From: Chionis minor
Lineage: Eukaryota; Chordata; Aves; Charadriiformes; Chionididae
Assembly (NCBI GenBank): GCA_013398295.1
Contig: VZSF01005563.1
Coordinates: 381,655-445,654 of the forward strand
Direction of reading: 5' to 3'
Length of the DNA: 64,000 nt
In this document: one piece after another, positions 1 through 14,400 of the stretch
How positions within the stretch are numbered: the first letter of the stretch is position 1
Layout: the number at the start of each line of letters is the position of its first letter
Notes under the pieces: model-generated
The model's database searches: none
Told to the model about the DNA's origin: nothing
Seen by the model: only the letters and a program-made list of their open reading frames with translations
Made by a program: the position numbers and the translations under genes

Positions 1-2379
1 CTGATCCACTATAAAACTCATTCTGCTGAAGTGGTTTAACAATTTTGAATGGTTATTTTTCTACTGATTAGCTAATGCTACTCACGTCAAACCAGTTATT
101 CTAATCTTTTCCCTACCATTGGCTAGCATAAAGACTGCGTAAAGCATAAAGGTAGTGAACTTCGTATTGTGTACTCTGCCTAATTCAACAGATACGTGAT
201 CATGTGCACATATTTGATCCAGGTCAAATGTGTTGCTGGGCTTTATGTCAATGAACAGATCTTGGGCTGTGTTTCCGAAGTAATTAACACTAAGTAGTTA
301 AGAGTTAGATATGATGAATCCAAATCTTAGTGTACCGAGACATGTTCTGTTCAAAGTACTTTCAGGACCAGTTAACATTTTAGGAAACAGAAAATGTTTT
401 GACAAAATTTTCCAAAACTTAACTTCATCGTACAAAGAAATGCTTAGTCCTATAAAATTAACCTTGTGAAAATGCTTACATATTAAAGTGACTTATCACA
501 TCAAGCACTGTCTGGAAACTGTTGAACCAGCAACAAATACAATGCTGCTGTTTAAAAACTCAAAATAGCAGCAAACAGAACAATGTAGCCTTTGCTTTGT
601 ATTGGTAAGTACATTAGTAGGACATTAGTATTTATTTAATATAATGGAAGATTTAAAAAAAAAGTTTTTCCTAAGGTCTGACTTCAGTACAGTTCAGTGC
701 TGGAAAACAAGCGTTTCAGCATAACTGATTAAGCACTTTGCCCGTAGACACAGCACCCTGTCAAAGACAGACACAAAACAAAACCATGTCATAACAGGCT
801 GGAGACTAGATAACAACCATTAGTCCCGACTGTGAAAACAAAACAGTTTGCACGTGTATATGACTGACTGAACTGATGTGTTTTGCAGCCTTCCCAGAAT
901 TCTTTAATACAATAGACAGAGCTATCTAGGATGTAAATATCCTGGTGTAAACAGAACAACCCAGAGATCAATTTGGCTCTATTTTATCAAGCACATAATT
1001 CAATTATATACTTAATTGTTTTCATTAGCCAAAACCAGAGAGTGAATGAAAACATTGCTCACCGAGATAAATGCCCATAAAAATATATGAACCACCACTA
1101 CTTTTACTAGAACTTAGCTTAAAGAATTCTAGCACTTAATTGCCAAAAACCAAAAGGAAACAAAAGGCATCATGCCATCACCTTGCAAGACATATGTCCT
1201 CTGAAAAAATGTTACATTGAGAACTGTAATATATTCCTCACTCCAGTACCTGAAAAGCTCACAAAATGCAGTCCCAAAGCCACATGAAAATAGATGCTAA
1301 TTGAAATACATCTAGTTTCACTGCAGTAATCAACTTGAATGATTTCCTAATCTGTTCACAGTAGTGATTACAAAAATGTCACATTTATATTCATATTTTA
1401 AGAAAGTTAAACCAATGAATTGTAGAAGCTATGTAATTGTTAAATCAATTTTGAACTCCTCATAAAACATTGAGAAAATAGACTTACCTACTTGTAACAC
1501 AACCAGTTCTAGTTTCTTCTGAAAAGTCACTAAACACATTTTATGTATATTTGATTTCTACACATGCTCCCAAAGCCTTAGTTTGACCAAGAGAGGGTAA
1601 AAGCAGGGATACCAGCCAAGTAAATCATTGTTTCACATTAAATCTGTAAAAGCCTTAGGCAGTGATCTCTAGAATTATTGGGCAGACTGCATAACATCTT
1701 GTTGCCTTGTTACCTATTTTCAAAATATCCTGCACAGTAAGTCATAGTTGAATAACATCTCACTATATCCTTCCACTCAGAATGGAATGTCTTACAGGGC
1801 TTGTTCCAGCTCTCATGAACCTGAGCTGAATTTTGATATTGAACTGATAAAAGCATCATAAAAGCAACAAACGATGTAGCGACCAAGTCTTAATTCATAG
1901 CAGAGTCCCAAATGGAAAAGGAGGGTCAGGACAGCCTGTGTAAGCACTCTTCCTCTCTCCTTGCCAGGGATGAAATGGCATGTACACAAAATAGCTTGGT
2001 TTAGACCTTTTGATATGACCTTTCCAAATGAGGAAGATGTTTGTGACACAGTCTTCTGTCAATTATGGTCTGTTAACATGACTGTATCTTGTTAAGCTGA
2101 AGACTGTGAGAACAATAGAAAGTGAAATGAAAGCAGAGCCTTTTCTAAATGACCGCTGCTAAAAAAAAGTACAGGTTATGTTATTTTTTTAAAACCCTGC
2201 CAAAAGATAAATGTTTGGCTCTTCTTCTTCTTGTCTGTGTAAAGTGTCCCTGTGATCTGTATTCAGAGCAGTATCCTAGGCTAAATCTGCGTATTGGTTT
2301 GTCATCTCTTTGCAACAGGAAAGCTCAGGTTGCCTTAACCCATTCTCTTAGTCTTTAGGAGACAACATGGAAATCTTAC
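1..2379. other. Intronic sequence, no gene seen
   Basis: AT-rich sequence downstream of the SAM exon in the direction of transcription. Short open frames here have no coding character and no recognisable homology. No clear interspersed repeat was seen. The next exon of the minus-strand gene probably lies beyond the left edge. Confidence 0.6.
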
Positions 2380-2494
2380 CTCTTTTTTCTTCTACCTCCT
2401 GAAGCAGCAGGGTATTGGAAATGATGTGTGTTCGGTGGACTTGATTTTCAATTCCCATTTTTCTAAGATCAACTTCTGTAAGATGGAGTAAGTC
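2380..2494 (-). CDS. SAM domain exon B (second half of the domain)
   Basis: This 115-nt exon has an acceptor (CTGCAG before 2494) and a near-consensus donor (AGAG|GTAAGAT after 2380). It begins in phase 0 and ends in phase 1 after 38 codons plus one base. It encodes [15 protein letters not shown], then a basic segment with the HRTHII motif, then [10 protein letters not shown]. This is the canonical second half of a SAM domain: LL-x-LTE-x-DL-x-x-MGI, then hR-x-x-I in helix 5. Joined to 5781-5900 it gives a full-length domain of about 60 residues. The next coding exon must start with the last two bases of a glycine codon if it is spliced directly; no such exon is evident between 1 and 2379. Confidence 0.82.
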
Positions 2495-5400
2495 CTGCAG
2501 CAAATGCCAGAGTAAGGAACATACTATATCTATTAGTCCAGGAGAATTCAAATTTCTTTCAGACAGGTTTGCTGTTTCTGATACCATAAGCTATGTAACA
2601 GCAAACATAAGTATATTTATGTGTTATATGATGCCCCATTGTTTTGGTTGATAAGCTATAATGTTGAAAGGATGAACTCATATTTTAAAAGCAACATTCT
2701 TCTGTTGTCTCTAAATGTTTTCTCAAAACAAAACTGGTCAAGATATCTGGAGAGTTTCTAAAAGCTATGGCTCCTTTCAATTAAAAAGAACCCCAAATGT
2801 GCTAGTATGATAATTACACTTAAGCTGATGAAGGAAGAGAAATCTCAGAATGAACTGAGGGGCATAATAATACCGGAAAGGAGGTTTTCGGATAATCAAG
2901 AGGATATTCACTGTAATTAGTAGATAACATGGGCTGTGACACTGTTTTGAAGAAAATGAATTTCCAGACAATGCATTTGGGTAATTAAATCTGAACCATT
3001 CTCTCCATGAAATTGTTACTATTTTATTTTCAAAATAATCTGCTGAATAACTCAAGGCTTTATTTATAATATGTATAAAGTTTCAGTATGGTGTTCATTT
3101 ATAAGCATGTACAAAATTTCATTTGATGAGGACACCTTTCAGAGCAAAAAGAAAACACATCCAAAGCAGAAAAATTTATGATCAAACGTATTTCATTTTT
3201 GCTGTTCTGTATTTTCACTGTAAACCAGATAGAGGAATCCATAGGATGTACCCCATTTTGTTTACTGACAAGTCATATTACTAAAAGTGGCCCTTTCCAA
3301 TGGAGATTTGACAAGTCAGGACTAGGACCCTAAAATACAAAAATTACATTGTTTCACTGTGAAAATAAGAAGAATGATACAGAATCTCTACTCTAAGTAA
3401 GCCACTGTTTTTGAAATTGTCATTTGAAGATCTGTCTTTCAAACTAAAACCACTGCAAAAGCATGACATTTTTTGATTTAGACTGAGTAGTCCTCCATTT
3501 GCAGAAAGCCTCAATTTTTTATGTTACTAGCTATAACTGTTTCAAAAGTGGTTAGGGAAATTTAGCCATGCCTGAAAATGTCCTATTAAGTGCTTCTCAA
3601 ATGGTACCTCATATGTATCTAATGACATGAAAGAATAATTATTACTCTTACTTCATCCTTTTCTAGGTTTACCCAAATGCAAAAATTGGTACTAATGATT
3701 AATTCAGATTTCAGTAGATTTTTCAGCTTTGGCAACACTGATAGATGCTCCTTCTGCTTCTCAAAAAACCCCAAAATCACCCTCCAAGAAAAAACACACA
3801 CAAAGTACAAATACAACATGCCTGCTCTTCAAACTTTAGCAAAAAGCTTGTAAGGAGGAACACAAAAAGGGTTGGTGTTAACTCCAGTACTAAACAGCAT
3901 ATGGTCAGGGTAACACAGTGGGAGTTTTCGTATTTTGGGAGTTTTTTTAAGTAGCTTTAAAGAACTTGCAGCATTTTACAGCAGACAGCACTAATATGTG
4001 GAAATTTTATTTGCCAGGGAGGACAGTCTCCCACCTTGAAGTTTTCTTTATTCATTCAAGATTATAGGCACTTTCTGGTCTGGCTTAAGAAGTGGCTAGA
4101 GCAGTTGACTGAAACCCAAGAACTGTGTCTTCTACTGCCATGAATTTACTACTTGGCTAAGAACAATTTAACTTAAGAAACTGTGCACCACTATCCTCAG
4201 CAAAATGGATATAATCATACCTTCTGCTTCAGAGATAAAAAAGCCAGTGTAAATAGTTATTACTAATTATTTTTAAAAGTAGAAGACATCAAAGGCAATT
4301 ACTTAGACTTCCAAGAACTCAGATGCTTGGTTCAACATGGTTCTTAAGTGTATGCCTAGTATAAAGCAGGTTAGTAAGTATGTGAAGTCAGGGTAGGTCA
4401 AGCATTTTCGCAAATTAAAGTTTTGTTTCAGGAAAATATCCAGTTTGGCTGAGGAACTAAGACACAATATAACACTTGTAATCTACAGATATTGCAGAAC
4501 TGAAATTCTGACTCATGGCCTTGAACTTAAAAAAAGTCCATTGTATCCAGAATGATGCACTAAGCCTATTTTAAAGTTCTGCAGTTCGGCAAAAACTTTT
4601 TACAGGCAGCTTTTGGGGTCAGTAGGCTGTAAATTCTCTTTGCTGCAGGGTTTTTTTGTTTGTTTGTTCACTGTGAAAACAGCTATCCCATAGTTCTGTA
4701 TCACTGTCTTCTGTGTTACAAGGGTAGTGTGAATCACATAACATTTTCCAATGTGCTTCTAAGTCTTACTGACTGAGACCATTTGGGAAAGTAGAAAATG
4801 CTGTCCTTTTCCAGGTAGTGAAAAATTCCACTTATATTTAAAATCTTTTTATTTCGCTTGGTTTATGAGATTATCGTGACACTCACTAAGAACTCTGGTA
4901 TACAAGCAGCATAGATGCAACACAAGCCAATTTAAAATAAACTTCAGTCACACTTCAGGAAACTTTGATGAGTGCCATAACAAATTTGTACAAAAATTGT
5001 TTAAAAGTGAATCCAAGGATATTTTGAGTTGATGAGACTATTTAGTTGTATTTTTTACATATATTTTCTGAATTAGGAATACGACGAGACAGAATTAAAA
5101 CATGTAAAAGCAGCATTTAATGGATGATATAGCCATGTAAGTAAATAAATTTGTACATGAATTATAACCACTGAAAACACAAAATGGACAATAAAGAGGA
5201 AATTTTGATCAAGTAAGACCTGTGAGAAACTGGCTTCCTAAGAATTTCTAAATAAATTTCTAGGGATCTTGAAGATCACTGATGTAGGGTCCTTCTGTAA
5301 TGTGGTATTTTCTCAATAGAAAGATTATTCTTAAGCCACATAGTATCCATTTATGTATAAACAACTTTATATAACAATTGGCACATAGGTTTATATTTTA

Positions 5401-8400
5401 TCTAGTTCTGAATTTTAAGAAAGAAACTTATTTGTTAACTTTTGCAGAAGAAAAGTTATTTATGTGTTTTTGCTCTGGTGAACATGCTCATTTGTTACAA
5501 TCTGAGACAGCCAAGCCTAATACAGGACAAGCAGCATCAGAAATAGTAAAAAGTTTGTTTCATCTAGCTCACCAGTAAGTGACTCTGTTTCTCTGTGAGT
5601 TTTAGTACACAGTTACAAAACACTTCAGTTTTATTTTCCCCCTTCCTAAGACAAAAGTAAACTATCATCAGCCTTTAGGGTTTTTTGCTCCAACATCATG
5701 TAATGGAACATTAATCACTTGCATTATATCACCTTGCTTGACATTTTCTCAAGAATTTTATCAAAAAAGCCCATTCTTACCTCTATGCCATCGTATTGTT
5801 CAAAGAGCGTGCAATATTCTGCAAGACCAAGCTGAGTCAGCCAGTTAGTAATGGGTAGATAATTCATTATCTTTTCCCTCAACTCACAATGCCTTTGACT
5901 CTGAAAAACAAAACCAAAACCAAGTTACAAATGCCATTGCTTAGGAATGTTAAATGACTCAACAACTCATAAAGCACTTAATAGCATGGAAGTTCTACCG
6001 TTACAGCCAACTAATACTTTCTTGGCTGCTTAGTAATAGGTTGTTATCTATGCATTAAGATTATTACATGTAATTCATTGCTTCATTGCAATCCTCATAC
6101 AAACACGGAATGTTGAAGACTATATTTTGTTTAGCTCTCACAGCTGAATTAGTATTTTAGAAGACGAATCAAAGTAACTCAATACTGTACTATCAATTAA
6201 AAAATACTCAGACTTTTTATTCAAAGAGAATGTTCCTCAATATGCTCGTTCAGTGATAATGCCATTCTTCTTACATGTGTTAACACATACAACAGAATGT
6301 ACAAAATGAAGAGGAATAGCAAAAGGAGCAGTGTTATCTGTAGGAATATGAAAGGAAGTGAATGAAACTGTATATTCTGTAAGACAGTCAAAACGAGAAA
6401 GGTTCTGCGGTGGGTGTTTGTCCAAGATGTGAACATAGCTAAAGTCAACCTGTTACAGAGACTTTATATGACAAAAGCAACTGAGAGTTTGTTGCAGTTT
6501 GGCCTTCATCATGATGTCATCTGAATTTGAGTTATCTGCAAATAAAAATACTTTTTGTTACTTTTTTTCCAGTTGCTAAAATGAAATAAAAGATAGAGAT
6601 TAAGATGGACACAACAGACACAGGAAGACAAAAGACAGACACATAAAATATTCTCCCAGCATTACTGCTTTATGTAAGCAGTTATGTAAGATCTACGCAA
6701 ACAAATACTTAAACTCCCAAAGAATTGCTGAGTTTGTGAAGAGATTGCTATTTGCATGTTTGAGCATATACTGAATAAATTCAAGGATGCCCAGTTCTAA
6801 ATCTTGTAACTTGTGACCCAAACATTTCCTACCAGAGCACTGATGCCAGAAGCAGGAAATGCTCATGTTGAGACATGTAGTGTCTTTAATCATACATTTT
6901 TGATACATTTTTTTATTTTAATATTTTCCTCTCATCTGTACTTCAGGAAAAGTACTTGCTCATTAGCTCCATATAAACCAACTGGAATTACAACTTTCCA
7001 GCCACAAACCACTTGTTCCAACACATCTGTCTCCTCTGAACACATGCGAAGAAGCTGCCCAAAGGCTGACATATGATGGTCAGCAAAGAGCTAGTGTTGC
7101 TCTCTGTCAGAGAGAGAAAGCTATTCAGCATTTTTATGATTCTTGGAACACCAGAAAAGTGTTGAAGGTTTTCTTTTTCTGTTTTTTTAAATACAAATTG
7201 CAAACCCCAAAATACTGTCCTGCAGAAAGGTAGGCCACAGTAGCAGTATCACCTGTGTTAAAGCAGAATACATTCCTAGGAATATTTTAAAGGCATTTAA
7301 ATTAGAACAAGTACTGTTAAGTAAGATAGGCAATGTTTTGGAAGCCACTGTGAAATTTGGCTCAATGGTCAACCTCGGACACAAGTCAAAATGTTACATT
7401 TCAGAAACACACACACCATTACGCTGCAGAAGCTGTAATCCTCAAATTCGTCACTTCATGAGCTATTAAAGAACAAACCTCCTAATTTGTAATAAGCCTT
7501 GTGAAATCCCTCTATCCTCCACCATATTACTTACTTTATGGCAGGTTTATTTATCATTGTGAAAATATTGCAGGCTATGGATGACAAGTATCCATCTAAA
7601 GAATGGTATTACAGTAACTAAGAGCATCTTGTGGAGTAACAACAATCAGAACATCTCAACATTTAATGGACATACCACAAAAGAATTTATTTGAGGAATG
7701 TTAAAGCCACAGAGAACATTCTTATGTGAGGCGAGGACAAGCTCAACCACTGAAATCTTTTGTTTATTGGCTTGCCTTAAACAGGTACTTTCAGATCGCA
7801 AGATGGTCAGCATGAAAGGCACATGATTTTCAGAGAGATAAAGGGAAAACGCAGCTAGTTATTAGGACATTAGTAAAACCATGCACCTATAGCTCTTTTC
7901 TGGTTCACATACTTCTAATTCAGTCACAGACTTTAATTTTGTTGTCATAAAGGAACTTGTTTTCAAAACTGTTTAACAACTTCACTGGGAATATTTTTTT
8001 TAAGACTACAAATTTTATATTTCATTTTGAATATTTAGCTTCCATGATAGTACCTGACAATTTAAAAATATCTACAAGAATTGGTGGAGAGTCACCACAC
8101 ATTCCAGAACAATGAGAAAGTCCATACTAAGCAAGAAAGGAATCCCAGAATTTCCATCGACCAACATTCTCTTTAAATAATACAGTGATGAACAGTGGCT
8201 ATCTAATCTTGCTTGGTCAGTTGCATTTGCTCTGTTATTAATTTATACCAAACAAAAAAAACCCAACCAACAAAAAAAAAAAAAACCCAAACCCACCAGT
8301 AACTCCCCCCTACCTCCAAACCCCCATACCAAAGGAAATTCAAGTGCAAGCAGAAAATGATGCCACTCTTATATGACAAGATACTAAGAGATACAAAATG

Positions 8401-11400
8401 CATTGTTTTCAAACGTACTGCACTTACAACTTTGAATGTGATTATTTTATGGCATATGTTTATATGCTATCAAGTCTTTGTTGACACTTATGTAGATTTT
8501 TCCCTAATGTTTTAATGAAAAATTTGTTCCTACAGCTGAAAGGGGGGGAGGGATGGGAGAGGAGGGGGGAATCTCCTTTCTCCCACAAGATAACAGTTGT
8601 CTTTCTAACCTTTCTGCTAATGGTAGTGTTGGTGAAGACAGGTAACAAAAACATTAACTCAAACATCTCTTGTTTAACCAATATTACACTGTTAATTTGA
8701 TGCAGGCTACAACCTAGTGGTCAGGACACGAGATATATTCAGAGCCTGATCAAGGCTAAGAGTAAAATGGAGTTACAAAATAATTGTAAAATTAAATATT
8801 TAATTTAATATCATTATGATAACAGTTTTAGGCAGACATAGTTTCCTATTATTCTTCTATTTTTACACTACTTATTTTTATTTCTCTAAATAAGATTAAA
8901 CTCTTGCTTAGGGCAGGTAATGCCAACATTTTTTAACATCCAAAATATGATCATAAACACACCAGCAATGTGTGTGGCAGATGTTGGGTACATGCTTTTT
9001 CCCCCCACTGAGAAATGAAAATTCTTCCTTTCCAGAGGAAGGAAGGAAACAAAAATATAAGAGGACAGCATGTATTGGAGCGGGATACAAGATCTATGTT
9101 CTATTTACCCATTCTAAACTCTGCCACTTCCTGTACATCTCAGGTTTCCTGCAATAAGAAGATTGTCATAGGTTTAGTCAGGTCACCAGATTTTCATGGG
9201 ATAAAACCCTGGGTGCTCCATGACTTGCTTCTATTTGTTCAGTGAGCCTTTTTCTTCTGTTATTACTCAACAAGCTCATGAGTGAAGTTACAGTATTTTG
9301 CAACCTTTATGTGGAAGGTCTTGCAGTGTTACCCACATAATTAATACCATTTCAGTAGTTTTTACATCAAAATAAACAACTCAAATCCAACCTAGGTTTG
9401 TGCATTTCTATTTCTGAACACCAGCTGTTCAGAAGCTTTTATGAAATGAAATTGCTACCAAAAAGTTATCAAATGGGTAACGATGGGAGGTTGCTATGTG
9501 GCACTCTGATCTACTGAACTAAACTTAGCTTTTACTTTTGGAGTGCTTTTCTGTATTATTTTAAAAACATGCTCACAGTTGCAGTCATATATACTGGGGC
9601 ATATTTGAAGCAAAAGCACACAGAAAGGTGTTTTATACATAGCTTTTAAATCCAACTGTTCATACTGCAATGCTTTACCCTACTACTGATAATTCATTAG
9701 TTTTGTTCTTTCCTCTATCACAATATCCCAGAACTATCCAAAGATGCCGCTGGCGATGTTGGCTTGTTACACTCCACATACAAGGTAAATGGTATGTAAT
9801 ACCAGGTTCTTAATTCAGCTATGGTTTCATTAAATTAGCTTCACTGTATTTTTTTTTTTTAAATGTGGGTATGTGTATATTACAAAGATACCAAGGTTAA
9901 GTAACTCCAAATCACTGCATGGATATAGTAAGTATTCCAGGGACAACAATTCATGCTCCTTTTTCAGTCTCCCTTGGGGGTTCAGGCTATAATAGGACAA
10001 GGAGCAAGCCATGTGTCATGGTGTAATCCTGTCCCCGCCAAAATGACTCAGGTGCCAGCAGCGCCAGCAATTTATTCTCATCTGGAAAGTCATTTCTCTT
10101 ATTATGCCTTTTCTACTTCAGCAAAATGGGCTTGTGTTGTACTTCCAAATTAAGACTAGCCTCCTGCTGTGACACAATCATTTATTGGGAAAAATTGATT
10201 TTTTGGACACCTGCATGATTAAGAGCTTTCTTAAGGATTTTAATCACTTGAGCTTGGCATGCCTTCCTAACCGTCTCCCTTGAATCAAGGGCCCATCTGT
10301 TTTGTTTTCAGATGTACTTTCATTTTTAGATGCACCTTTATTTTCCTCTGGCATCAGTGACATCAACAAACTCTCTAAATTACAGCCTCAATACAGCTGA
10401 TCTTTCCATACAACATTCTGTACACCTTAGGTCCTGTATTGTGACACTAAGTAATAACACTGAACAAAGCTCCACTCGCTTTGCTGATCACATCTTAACT
10501 ATTTATGCTCATGTGAGCAATTCAGACAGGTGTTTCTTGAATGCTCCACTGTAATACATGTTTGAATGGCAGAAAATGCCATGTTTGAATGGCAGAAAAT
10601 GCCAAAAAAAACATGTTTGGGGCTGTTCAGCCTGGAGAAGAGAAGGCTCCGGGGAGACCTGATAGCAGCCTCTCAGTATCTGAAGGGAGCCTACAGGAGA
10701 GCTGGAGAGGGACTCTTGGTCAGGAAGTCTAGTGATAGGACAAGGGGTAATGGTTTTAAATTGGAAGAGGGGAGATTTAGATTAGATATTAGGAAGAAGT
10801 TCTTTACTGTGAGGGTGGTGAGGCACTGGAACAGGTTACCCAGGGAAGTTGTGGATGCCCCATCCCTGGAAGTGTTTAAGGCCAGGCTGGATGGGGCTTT
10901 GAGCAACCTGCTGTAGTCAGAGGTGTCCCTGCCCATGGCAGGGGGGTTGGAACTTGATGCTCTTTAAGGTCCCTCCAACTCTAACCATTCTATGATTCTA
11001 TGATCTGTGTGTTTTGGAAAAATCTCTGAAGCTAACTGTTCTGTGAAAGGAATATTAAATGCAGAGCGGGAAACTCATAGGATACCAGTCAATGACCCAA
11101 AGATCGTTTTATCTCTATGGCAGTGATAACATCTTAGTGAGAAAAGTAACCTTCTTCTCCAGGATTTGTTAATACAGTAAACTGCCATAATTTCCATGAG
11201 ATTTGTTCTAGTCTGCTGCCTTAAACAAAACCCAGAAATTTTCTAGCTCTAGAATTGAGCATGGTTCTCCTAACCTAATAAGGCTATAGGCTGGTAACTC
11301 ACTGATCAAAACCAGTGTATTATAAAGCCATCTCCATCTTTTCTGCTAGCAACAGGGGAAGGACATCTGCAAGACAGGGCAAGAGACAGAAGCCGCAGAA

Positions 11401-14400
11401 ATACCTGAAAAGCAATCCATCAGCAGAACTGAAATACCAGACACTGAACAAATACTGACGCTGTGCAGTAGGCAGTCCAGAGAAAGCACTTCCTGGGCCA
11501 AGGACCGTGACTGAAAGGAGTGTGAAACTAGGACTAAAAAAACTTGTTTCCCCTACTGTGTCAATCCTCTTATATTCAATGAAACAGAGCTTAGTACATT
11601 GCATATAAACTGGATGAAATCAAAGATAAGCTACCACCATATTTTTTTTTTTCTTCAGATAGGAACAATATGCAAAGCCTTGAAGTTTTGGTTAACTCTG
11701 AATGAAAAGGAAAAATAGGCAAAAACTACTCATCATGTAATAATTACTACAATCAGATTCCATCTCTAGACTTCCATCAAAAAATATCTTAGAAGGGAAG
11801 AATTACCTACTTAAGAAAATGTCATAGATGGGTACGTGACCTATGTACAAACCACAAGCAGAGAGCGTCAAGCGTGGAGTGGGAAAAAGAAAGCATAAGA
11901 ACATAATGTAAAAAAAGGGTAATGTTCTTACAATGATGATGATTTAACAAAATAAACCAAAGAAATAAAAGTGATCAAAGTAGTACCTCCGATAAATCCC
12001 TGTTATAACATGTAGAAAACACACACAAAGAGAAAAATAATGGAAAAAAAATGTGGCTGATCCAAGTATTTTACTTAAGGCACCACGAAGACATACAAAT
12101 TAAGTTTAGAAAATCTGTGGCCTAATAAAGTGAAATGCATCCTCAGTTCTCTTAGAAACTAATTACCTCCATAGAGTCTAAACTGTTAATGTCTTCTGCA
12201 TTTCATGATTCAGCTGTTGGCATAAAACTATTCTCAGTATCATGTAAGCATACAGAGTTAAAACAGTAGTAAAAGACCCAAGGTGCTATCACAGTACTGC
12301 AAAAGGAGAAAATACGAGGTCAAGCTATTTCCATAAGGCAGCATGCAAAGGCAGTGGAACAGGCAACTGAAGAGATCTCAGAAAAAATCTAGAAGTGTAC
12401 ATGGGGAGGTGAGGAGGGAACACGAGCAGGTACTCAGTAAGCTTTACCATAAACAGAACATAAGGAATCTAATTCTTTGACTCTTTTCTAGTGTTGTTCA
12501 TACTACAGAACAGAAAAAATATGCAGTCTTATAATTAAAATATCTATAAAATGAAGGCAATTCTCAAAAGACCATAGGCAACAGTAATTAACAATTTCTA
12601 AAGTATCTGTCAAACCATGTATCTGATGTACTTACTTCATTTAAATAATCTCATACTGTGCTGGGAGAAATTAACGGAAGAGAAGAAAGAAAACTAAAAG
12701 GACAAAGTACTGAGCATGAAAGTGTTCAGTGCAAATGTTATCTGCTACAGCTAGCAAGGTGTTAGCTACAGTTAACTTTATTATAAAAATCTAAGTTTTT
12801 CATAAATCACATCACACAGCTAAATTTTCATCATTACATTTATAGTTTTTCCAGGGTATTATTTTCATTGGTGGTGATTTTTACTGAAACATAGAAGAAA
12901 GTATTGAGAATTTCTCTTTTAGATATCCAATTTAAAATAGATGCAAAGACTGACATCCCTGCGTAATGAGTCACATTGGCTATTCAAAATAAACACATTT
13001 GTATGTATTAAGAATGCAAACAAATACTTACCGGGGTTTTAAGTAATTTGGAGTAAACCAGTAGATCTGAAGCAACTGGCATCCTAAATATTATCTGACT
13101 AAGCAAATAAATCAGATCACTCCAAAAGCACTATGCATTTGCACAGAGCATACCATGCTGCTGGCAGTATACAGTAATAGCTGACATAATCATGTTAAAC
13201 TATTGTTACATTGTATTATCAAAAAAATTATCAAAATTTAATTATCAAAATTAAATTAATTAATTATCAAAAAATTTAGAAATATATTTGCATTTTCAAT
13301 TTTGCCTTCTTCAGTGCTGAAGAGGCAAATAACAGATTTATTTTTTTTAACTTTGGCAGATAAATCACAAAACTTGAACAGTAAAATTTGCTTTGGATCA
13401 AACAAGAATAACAAAAAAGTCCAAGGTCTTTAGCTAACTGATATACATTTTTAAATTTGTGTTTAAACTTATTCCCTTTTTTTCCTTCTACCCAGACCTC
13501 ATTAAAATTAATTTAGCTGAGACTTGAATTCAACTGAGACTGTCGAAGTTGCAGAAGGCAAAGGCAGGGACTGGGAGAATGAGGTACCGCCCACTGTAGG
13601 AGACCAGGTCAGAGACCAGCTGAAGAACCTGAACATGCACATGGGACCTGACGAGATTCATCTGCTGGTCCTAAGGAAACTGATCAATGAACTTGCCAAG
13701 CCACTATCCATCATATTTGAGAAGTCATGGCAGTCTGGTAAAGTTCCTGCTGACTAGAAAAGGGGAAAACATAATCCCCATTTTTAAAAAGATGACCTAG
13801 GGTACTACAGCCTAGTCAATCTCACCTCTGTTCCTGGCCAGATCATGGAGCAGATCCTCCTGGAAACTCTGCTAAGATACATGGAAAATAATGAGGTGAT
13901 TGGTGACAGCCAACATGACTTCACTAAGGGCAAATTGCGCCTGACAAATTTGGGGGCCTTCTACAACGGCATTACAGCATTAGTAGATAAGGGGAGAGCA
14001 ACTGACATCTACCTGGACTTGTGCAAAGCATTTGACGCTGTCCCGCATGACATCCTGGTCTCTAAACTGCAGAGACATGGATTTGACCGATGGATCCCTT
14101 GGTGGATACGGAACTGGCTGGACAGTCACACTCAAAGAGTCGCAGTCAGTGGGTTGAAGTCCAAGAGTTGATCAGTGACAGGTGGTGTTCCTCAGGGGTC
14201 ATTACTGGGACTGGTACTATTTAACATCTTTGTTGGCGACATGGATGTTGTGATTGAGTGCACCCTCAGCAACTTTGCTGATGACACCAAGCTGTGTGGA
14301 GCAGTCAACACACTGGAGGGAAGGGATGCCATGCCGAGGGACCTAGATAGGCTTGAGAGGTGGGCTGTATGAGCCTTGTGAAATTCAACAAGGCCAAGAG

